A DNA stretch of 38,499 bases, taken from positions 1-38,499 of the forward strand of contig CALFER010000008.1 of the NCBI GenBank assembly GCA_937951895.1, read 5' to 3'. Positions 33,466-38,499 of this stretch are shown here, piece by piece. A program made the translations under genes and the position numbers. Every line of letters begins with the position of its first letter. The stretch's first letter is position 1. Source of the stretch: an uncultured bacterium. Lineage in GTDB: Bacteria; CSSED10-310; CALFER01. The notes beneath the pieces were generated by a model that was given only the letters and a program-made list of their open reading frames with translations, was not told the DNA's origin and ran no database searches.

Positions 33466-36400
33466 TCGCGCGGATTGGCAGAAAACGACGGTCTTGGAGT
33501 TTTTTATTCCTGCTGAGCCTGATCCTGTGCGTTGCGGGTTGTGGCACACCGGGTGGCGATTCCGGACTCAAACTGGGAGCCAATATTCTCGACAACCCAT
33601 CCGCCGATTCCGGTAATGAGATGCCCGATAACTGGGAGCGTGTTGCGCCTCAGGGTATCAGACCGGTATTCGAATGGGGCAGCGATCCCAACCATGGGCG
33701 GACACTGAAGATCGAACTCGGACAACCCGGGATGGCGGGATGGGCGCAACGGCTGACGCTGGCACCGGACGGCTGGTATCGAATGCGGGCGATGGTCAAA
33801 ACAACCCGTATCTCCGGTCGAGGGCCCGGTGCGTCGCTGGTGATTCCTCAGTTCCGATGGCTCGATATTCCCGCTGCGCGTGATGCCGGTGAGTGGACAC
33901 GTATCGAAGCGGATGTCGTCAACGGCGGATTTACATCACTCGATCTCGTTTGTGCGTTGGGTGCAAATGGACTGAACAGCGGCACGGCTGAATTCGATTC
34001 GATAGAATTCCTGCCGATTCAGGATCCAGCGGCGGATGCGGATCGAACCCGGGACATTCGAATGAACGGATTTGCGATGCGCCAGGACCGCACCCGCGGT
34101 TATCTCACATCGCTCAAACCGGATTTTGCTCCGGATGCCCCGGAGTTTCTCGGGTCGTTCAGCACGCTTCCTTATCTGGATCCATCACGGGATCATTTTC
34201 TGGGAGATGTTGCCGTGGATGTTCGAGAAGGAACACAGTGGCGCAGAATTACGACCGCTGATCCATCATTGAAGCATCGTGTCACCTCGGATTCATCACA
34301 CGTTACGACGCGCCATATTCCCTCGGAACCGGATCGATCCCCCGAGATTTCAGTTGGATTTGCGCAAGGAACAGCGGCGCGATCCATTGATCTGACGATC
34401 ACTCTGACCAATTCCGGATCGCTGCCCATGACGATCGGATCGGTGGACCTTCCATTGCCATGGAACAACAATTATTGCCTGTTTGACCCGCACGACAAGG
34501 CCAGCCAGAAACTCCTCTACACGCGGCGAGTCGCCGAGCACAAATCCATCGAAGGACTGTCGTCGTACGTTCTGGCTTGCCCGATGGACGGAACGCCTCC
34601 GATGCTTATGCTGATGCCGATGGATGCGGCCACATCCATCGAATTCACGTATCACGAACCCGATACGATCCGGGATCAGCGTCGCGGACCGGGCCGGTTC
34701 ATTCATGGAGCATGGCCGGGTCTGACGCGAATCTGTCTGGCGTCAAAAGGGGTGATCGAGCGACAGAAGTGGGACGACTGGCGACATCCTCACACGGAAT
34801 TCACGCTGGCTCCGGGGGCGACGCGAACGTTTCAATTCGCAATGACCTGGATCGATCGACGAGACGCTGTCGAGCCGGCCCAGGCGGCATTCGGGCGAAT
34901 CGGTCTCCGGCTGATACCGGGGCCCGCGTTTCCGATCGATCAGCGCGCAATGATGATCGCTTTCGGCGCAAAAGCACCCGTGACGCTCGATGGTGCGCTT
35001 GATGTTGAGGTGGATGAGCGCGCCGGTTCGAGTGAGGCCGTCGTCCTGACATTTCGCATCGAAACGGAAGGTGAGACCACCGTGGAACTGCGGGATGCGG
35101 CCGGGAAATCGGCACGAGCGATCCTGTATGGACTCAAGGGGATTGATTCGCTGATGGCATCACGGAGCCGGTTCATACTCGAAAAACAGGCCTATGCGAA
35201 GCCCGGAGATCCCCTCAACGGCGCGATTCTCTGTTATGACAACCGTGCCGGCAATGTGCTGGCCGATGCGAACGATATGTGGGGTTCCGGAGGGTATGAA
35301 GGCGGCGTGACGGATGCGATGTTCCTGGCGATGAAAAATGTCACGATGCCGGATCGGACCCAGCTGGAGTTTCTTGAAAAATACATTGAAAAATGGTTGA
35401 TCGGCGGAATCCAGGATCCGGTTGATTTTGGGGTTGCGTGGATGGTCAGCCGACCAGATCGGAAAGAGCGCGGATACAATTACATTCATGTGCTGAATCT
35501 GTATGAGGCGATGGTGGAAAGCGCTGACATCTGGCCGAAGCTGGTCCGATACCCCGCATCGCATTACATCGATCTGTGGTTGAAGACATTCCGGGCCTTT
35601 CGTCATGAGCGTGTGCGGTTCCAGGATCTCGGGTTGATGGGTCGAGGGAACATTACCTTCATGCCGACGATTTTGCGCCGGTTTGGCCTGGAGAGCGATG
35701 CGGCGGATGTGGAATCCGAGATTCGACGATGGGCGGGCTACTGGTGTGAAGAACCGCCGTTTCCGTTCGGATCGGAACTGTTTTTTGATAACACCGGGTA
35801 TGAATCCGTCTTTTTTTATCGCGATTATGGAAAGACATCAGCTGGGCTTTCCGAGCAGATACTGCGTGTGACCGAGGCAGGGCGAGGGCAGGGGCCGTGC
35901 TGGTTCTGGAACGATTCGGACCAGCGATGGTGGGATGCCGTGCGGACTCGTCCCCAATATGAAAGTTTTACGGATTTTGGTGAAAACTGCCACCATTACA
36001 TGACGGGACTCAACGGTTGGATGCTGCTCGAAGCATACGATAGAGGGTATCTCAGGGACGAACCGATGCCATCCGGGTTATCGGGAATTTTTAATGCATG
36101 GGCACGCGTGATGGATGATGGATTTGCCGGAATGTGCTTCTGTCCGGATCCCTCGAGCGACAATTACGGGTTGAACCAGTTCACAGGGGATGTCGGACTG
36201 GGGCTCTGGGGTAATCTGAAGGCCGCCAGGTGTTATCTCGGAACCGTTCCGATCGCCGGCAGGATTGCCATGGGGGCGTCGCTCGACGGGGATTGGCTGG
36301 TGCCGTATCCCGGATTCGATCATCGGGTTCGTCTGCTGGACGCGGGATACCGTATCGACTCGCATGGGCCTGCAATCGAACGGATCCGCATTCCATCCGA

Positions 36401-36614
36401 GGGGATTCTGGAGATGCGGTTGATTGTGCCGGACGTATCGGACTGCAAATCCCGGGTGGTGATATCCGGAGTGACGGTTCCTGAGATTCGTCTCGTTCGC
36501 ACGCCGGAAGGCCAGACCGGGAGTCAGGAAACGACGCATGCGATGTCGGATGGTGTTGTGGTAATTGAGACTGACATGCGGGCAGCGAACCGGGAGAGAT
36601 GGGTGATCCGGTAA
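33462..36614 (+). CDS. Large lipoprotein, probable DUF5695 (glycoside-hydrolase-like)
   Basis: 1,050 residues. A lipoprotein signal peptide carries a lipobox ending VAGC at Cys27. A beta-sandwich, carbohydrate-binding-like N-terminal region (about 35-200) is followed by two large domains; the second, from about residue 610, is helix-rich with GGYEGGVTDAMFLAMKNV and FGENCHHYMTGLNGW, like an (alpha/alpha)6 barrel. I recall DUF5695 proteins with this layout, with moderate confidence, and no catalytic residues can be named. Start by ATGA overlap with the deacetylase; ATG at 33450 is an alternative. Likely anchored to a membrane, acting on polysaccharide. Confidence 0.62.
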   Translation: MIARIGRKRRSWSFLFLLSLILCVAGCGTPGGDSGLKLGANILDNPSADSGNEMPDNWERVAPQGIRPVFEWGSDPNHGRTLKIELGQPGMAGWAQRLTLAPDGWYRMRAMVKTTRISGRGPGASLVIPQFRWLDIPAARDAGEWTRIEADVVNGGFTSLDLVCALGANGLNSGTAEFDSIEFLPIQDPAADADRTRDIRMNGFAMRQDRTRGYLTSLKPDFAPDAPEFLGSFSTLPYLDPSRDHFLGDVAVDVREGTQWRRITTADPSLKHRVTSDSSHVTTRHIPSEPDRSPEISVGFAQGTAARSIDLTITLTNSGSLPMTIGSVDLPLPWNNNYCLFDPHDKASQKLLYTRRVAEHKSIEGLSSYVLACPMDGTPPMLMLMPMDAATSIEFTYHEPDTIRDQRRGPGRFIHGAWPGLTRICLASKGVIERQKWDDWRHPHTEFTLAPGATRTFQFAMTWIDRRDAVEPAQAAFGRIGLRLIPGPAFPIDQRAMMIAFGAKAPVTLDGALDVEVDERAGSSEAVVLTFRIETEGETTVELRDAAGKSARAILYGLKGIDSLMASRSRFILEKQAYAKPGDPLNGAILCYDNRAGNVLADANDMWGSGGYEGGVTDAMFLAMKNVTMPDRTQLEFLEKYIEKWLIGGIQDPVDFGVAWMVSRPDRKERGYNYIHVLNLYEAMVESADIWPKLVRYPASHYIDLWLKTFRAFRHERVRFQDLGLMGRGNITFMPTILRRFGLESDAADVESEIRRWAGYWCEEPPFPFGSELFFDNTGYESVFFYRDYGKTSAGLSEQILRVTEAGRGQGPCWFWNDSDQRWWDAVRTRPQYESFTDFGENCHHYMTGLNGWMLLEAYDRGYLRDEPMPSGLSGIFNAWARVMDDGFAGMCFCPDPSSDNYGLNQFTGDVGLGLWGNLKAARCYLGTVPIAGRIAMGASLDGDWLVPYPGFDHRVRLLDAGYRIDSHGPAIERIRIPSEGILEMRLIVPDVSDCKSRVVISGVTVPEIRLVRTPEGQTGSQETTHAMSDGVVVIETDMRAANRERWVIR

Positions 36615-37195
36615 AAACTCTGATGGGTTGAGCGGATTGTCCCGGTTTTCCATGGAACGAGAGCGATGTCTCCGTGGTCGGAAAAGATGAGAGCGACGTC
36701 TTGGGGGACAGGATGTATATGATGTCCAGAAAAACCTGGTCTCCGGCATTGGGGCTGGCCACGATAGGGGAAGCAGGTCGGTCCGTGCGCGAAGGAAGTC
36801 GGCGAAGTCTCCGATATCTTTTTTCATCGTTTTTTTATGGAGGAAAACGATTGCATTCAAAGCTTGGTGTCCATCAGGGTTTGCAGGTTGTACAAGGCCC
36901 GAGCGGCAAAGGGGGACAGCCGCATCCTTGACCCACGGGTTGCTTTGATTGTAACCTCTCGTATTATGAGAAGGTTACAGGGATGTTGGGCTGGTTTCGT
37001 ATACAGGGTTCGCCGGACTCTGATGGGTCGGTGTTCCCATTGCCGCTGTCGCTCACCCTGCCGGACATCCCTTTTCGCTATGGCTCGCTCTCAAGCAGGC
37101 TGGATATGTGGCTGGAGTCATTTTAGTTTTACTTGGATGTAATTTCATGCTCGCTCGGTTCGCTTTGCGACCAGACAAAAAGGAGAGAGATGACC
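36615..37195. other. 581-base spacer with repeats and a hairpin, no convincing gene
   Basis: Direct repeats GAGAGCGATGTCT (36659-36671) and GAGAGCGACGTCT (36689-36701) lie 30 bases apart. A hairpin spans 36950-36979. All three forward frames stay open over parts of 36980-37190 but lack a supported start or family match. A GTTGGGC heptamer is at 36985-36991. Confidence 0.6.
36950..36979 (+). repeat. Hairpin-forming inverted repeat
   Basis: TGTAACCT (36950-36957) pairs with AGGTTACA (36972-36979), and an inner CTC/GAG pair extends the stem with one bulged A around the loop GTATTAT. There is no U-tract afterwards, so it is not a standard terminator. Confidence 0.75.
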
Positions 37196-37675
37196 ATGCT
37201 GCCTGACAATTCGCCGGAGCCAAGCGCCGTTGTCGCTGTCAGTTCGGCTGTCGCGGTTCACGTCGCGAGTCGGAGGTGGCTCAGCTTCTTTCGTTCGGTT
37301 CTCAAAATGAAGATCATCCTCATCCTGATGATACTCATACCGTGTTCAGGATCAGCAGTGGAGAAGACAGAAGATGATCTGCTCAATCCTTTTGCTAAAA
37401 TCGAACTGAAAGAAAACACTATTGTGGCTCGTCTGCCCGATTCGGGGATTCGATGGCTTCTCAAGAGAGGCACACAAAAAGAAGTCACTAACTACGGACA
37501 GGTCATTTACTTGAAGAATAGTGATGAAATCATATTGGTTGATAAGCACACAACATACACAATTCGGGCAGAAATTCGAGGCGGGCGAGGTTTTGTTCAT
37601 TTCACCTGCATGAATGATGCACGTTCTTTCGGAGAAGGAACCACATCAACAAGTGGAACAATCGAGGTAAAATGA
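37196..37675 (+). CDS. Small exported protein with an SRRWLSFFR-type leader
   Basis: About 159 residues from ATG 37196, placed by AAAAAGGAGAGAG eight bases upstream. The first ~37 residues (LPDNSPEPSAV... ending SRRWLSFFR) look like a recurring leader that I recall from environmental genomes. A signal-peptide-like stretch (MKIILILMILIPCSGSA) then starts at ATG 37307, so the mature protein may begin there and the leader may be untranslated or regulatory. The last 105 residues are beta-rich with IYLKNSDEIILVDKHTTYTI; no family is recognised. Its stop is ten bases before an attC-like site, the geometry of an integron cassette gene. It is more A/T-rich than the genes to its left. Confidence 0.6.
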   Translation: MLPDNSPEPSAVVAVSSAVAVHVASRRWLSFFRSVLKMKIILILMILIPCSGSAVEKTEDDLLNPFAKIELKENTIVARLPDSGIRWLLKRGTQKEVTNYGQVIYLKNSDEIILVDKHTTYTIRAEIRGGRGFVHFTCMNDARSFGEGTTSTSGTIEVK

Positions 37676-37685
37676 AATTGAATAA

Positions 37686-37742
37686 AACGAACAAGCAAAT
37701 CCAGCCGACGGCCTACGACCTCGGCTGATCGGTACGTTGTGC
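37686..37742 (+). other. Degenerate integron attC-like recombination site
   Basis: A ~57-base imperfect inverted repeat. The left core AACGAAC (37686-37692) and right core GTTGTGC (37736-37742) resemble RYYYAAC and GTTRRRY. Ten bases after AAC comes AGCCGA (37703-37708), pairing perfectly with TCGGCT (37721-37726) over a 12-base loop; nine bases then lead to GTT. An unpaired extra C on the left arm and partly matching outer arms fit the usual attC layout. No integrase gene is in the window. Confidence 0.72.
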
Positions 37743-37766
37743 TCCATGAAACACCAGGAAGATGAA

Positions 37767-37853
37767 ATGCGTAAAACGAAGTCACCGATACTCCATCTGT
37801 CGATAGCCGCATCATTCATCTGTCTGATCGCGCATGCCGAGCAGGACACCTAA
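37767..37853 (+). pseudogene. Signal-peptide-only mini-ORF, probable truncated exported gene
   Basis: ATG 37767 to TAA 37853 encodes 28 residues: MRKTKSPILHLSIAASFICL and then IAHAEQDT, a full signal peptide with an A-H-A cleavage site and nothing after it. AGGAAG lies ahead of the start. It is directly downstream of the attC-like site and its stop overlaps the end of the convergent knot-like gene by four bases. It may be the remains of a cassette gene or a short peptide gene. Confidence 0.45.
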
Positions 37854-38206
37854 TCAACGCCGGGGAAATGCTCGACCCACTGTATGGTGAAATCCGGGAA
37901 ATGATCGACGATCTGAATCCGGTAATCCGGAAAATGGTCGACAATTTCCCATTCCCCGGCTTCATCGGCAAAATGCTCGACGATCCTGACCCTCAGATCC
38001 GGAAAGTGGTCGACAACCTTGACCGTGTAATCCGGGAAGTGCGTGACGAACTGGATCCGGCCATGAATTTTTCGCAGATCGGGCTTCGTCGTTGTCTTGT
38101 AAGCGGACGCCTTGGCATGTGACAGCCTTTGTGGCACGACCCGATTCAGAACACACATGGCAACCATCGCCAACAGGACAATTAAAACGCTTCGAAGGAC
38201 TTTCAT
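37850..38206 (-). CDS. Exported repeat protein, probable 7(1) septoil-knot family
   Basis: 118 residues. A signal peptide or anchor (about 1-31, MKVLRSVLIVLLAMVAMCVL) is followed from residue 47 by six HF(P/A)(D/G) units at His56, 67, 78, 91, 102 and 113. Spacing is 11 residues except for one 13-residue step holding EAGEW. Units read like VDHFPDYRIQI. This matches my memory of the septoil-knot family (Pfam Septknot), small beta proteins predicted, and for one member shown, to form a 7(1) knot. Function is unknown. There is no ribosome binding site: the -10 box ends eight bases before the ATG, predicting a leaderless mRNA. It faces the attC-like site on the opposite strand. Confidence 0.72.
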   Translation of the reverse strand: MKVLRSVLIVLLAMVAMCVLNRVVPQRLSHAKASAYKTTTKPDLRKIHGRIQFVTHFPDYTVKVVDHFPDLRVRIVEHFADEAGEWEIVDHFPDYRIQIVDHFPDFTIQWVEHFPGVD

Positions 38207-38214
38207 ACATCATC

Positions 38215-38244
38215 ATTATAGCCCATCGGTAACCTCGCGTCGAA
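38215..38244 (-). promoter_or_regulatory. Promoter of the septoil-knot-like gene, predicted leaderless
   Basis: On the minus strand TTCGAC (38239-38244) and a consensus TATAAT (38215-38220) are 18 bases apart. The usual start site, six to eight bases beyond the -10, falls at or next to the ATG at 38206. Confidence 0.6.
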
Positions 38245-38270
38245 CTGCCGACTGCCCAGAACCCCACCCA

Positions 38271-38303
38271 TTCACCGATAACACCGATTTCACCGATTTT
38301 TTT
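38271..38303 (-). repeat. Diverged TDYTD-type repeat
   Basis: TTCACCGATAACACCGATTT followed by CACCGATTTTTTT is a variant of the inverted repeat core seen at 71-90 and 27813-27831, ending in a T-run as the 1-55 copy does on its other strand. Confidence 0.6.
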
Positions 38304-38326
38304 CCTCATGTGAAACTGCACAAAGC

Positions 38327-38358
38327 CCCATCATTCCCGCGAAGGCGAGAACCCTGAC
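38327..38358. repeat. Degenerate REP-like palindrome
   Basis: CATCATTCCCGCGAAGGCGA followed by GAACCCTGACG resembles the very common dispersed palindrome CATTCCCGCGAAGGCGGGAA, with one arm decayed. In one frame it reads SFPRRREP. Confidence 0.55.
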
Positions 38359-38378
38359 GTAACCTGAATACTCTCATT

Positions 38379-38400
38379 CGCCAGGCGTCTCTGCCTGGCG
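38379..38400. terminator. Hairpin, possible terminator
   Basis: CGCCAGGC (38379-38386) pairs perfectly with GCCTGGCG (38393-38400) over a 6-base loop, followed by TTTGT. The short T-run makes termination only possible. No gene reads into it within the window on the plus strand. Confidence 0.45.
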
Positions 38401-38462
38401 TTTGTATCTCTGTGTTTTCTTCATACCAAAAAACTCCAGGATATAGATTTGATGACGGGTGG

Positions 38463-38482
38463 CGCCGGCCTCCGTGCCGGCG
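38463..38482. repeat. Second GC-rich hairpin
   Basis: CGCCGGC (38463-38469) pairs with GCCGGCG (38476-38482) over the loop CTCCGT. Stem and loop layout match the 38379-38400 hairpin, suggesting two members of one dispersed hairpin family. Confidence 0.6.
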
Positions 38483-38499
38483 TCTGACAATCAGCGCAC

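Noticed and set aside
36950..36991. A second complete attC site formed by the hairpin and GTTGGGC
   Set aside because: The GTTGGGC heptamer fits a right core, but there is no matching left core with the usual arm spacing; only a possible cassette boundary is kept.
36837..37142. A 101-codon open frame in the intergenic region
   Set aside because: Basic, cysteine-rich nonsense-like composition, no ribosome binding site, and it crosses the hairpin at 36950-36979.
37868..38122. An 84-codon open frame on the plus strand across the knot-like gene
   Set aside because: It is the antisense of the regular HFPD repeats, has no ribosome binding site or family match, and the minus-strand reading has a signal peptide and clear repeat logic.

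Overview
The window is bacterial chromosome from a GC-rich, Gram-negative-type organism: it has complex I subunits, a lipoprotein, signal peptides and a probable outer-surface operon. No rRNA, tRNA, CRISPR array, transposase or integrase is visible. Several dispersed sequences (a TDYTD-type repeat, an SRRWLSFFR leader, an integron-like attC hairpin) resemble, from memory, sequence common in uncultured environmental genomes, notably Verrucomicrobiota/PVC-like ones. That is a weak placement and the phylum is not fixed by this window.

Layout. 1-800: a GxxExxY gene bracketed by copies of a short dispersed repeat. 802-1287: a cysteine-rich DUF3795 gene on the minus strand. 1363-10675: a tightly packed respiratory complex I operon nuoA-B-CD-E-F-G-H-I-J behind a clear sigma-70-like promoter; it stops after nuoJ, and nuoK, L, M and N are not in the window. 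10717-12339: a papain-like/C39-like cysteine peptidase gene and an RHH-MazF toxin-antitoxin module with a palindromic operator. 12355-14793: a minus-strand operon of two exported proteins, one a glycine/tyrosine repeat protein and one a beta-helix-like protein with a PT-rich linker and a hydrophobic tail.

14939-23178 is an accessory stretch of small unrelated genes: an AraC/effector-binding regulator, a DUF364 protein, an alpha/beta hydrolase, ASCH, VOC, DUF3592, a second RHH-MazF pair, a second nearly identical VOC copy, a zinc peptidase, TfoX-N, and a nucleotidyltransferase with a small partner. The two VOC copies form ~498-bp direct repeats, 2,029 bp apart, around an A/T-richer insert. 23308-36614 holds larger genes: typA/bipA, a secreted metallopeptidase, a minus-strand ilvE-yprB-yfhO operon, and a coupled pair of a PIG-L deacetylase and a ~1,050-residue lipoprotein.

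The right end (36.6-38.5 kb) is the most unusual part. It has ~580 bp without a convincing gene but with repeats and a hairpin, then a small exported-protein gene with a recurring leader, followed ten bases after its stop by a degenerate integron attC-like site, then a signal-peptide-only mini-ORF. Opposing these is a short exported protein with six HF(P/A)(D/G) repeats at an 11-residue period. It matches what I remember of the 7(1) septoil-knot family, and its promoter predicts a leaderless mRNA. The window closes with two hairpins and a degenerate palindromic repeat.

Together the genes give an energy core (NADH dehydrogenase arm and part of the membrane arm of complex I), housekeeping functions (TypA, IlvE), surface and carbohydrate-related functions, and an accessory complement shaped by toxin-antitoxin modules, duplication and small repeats.
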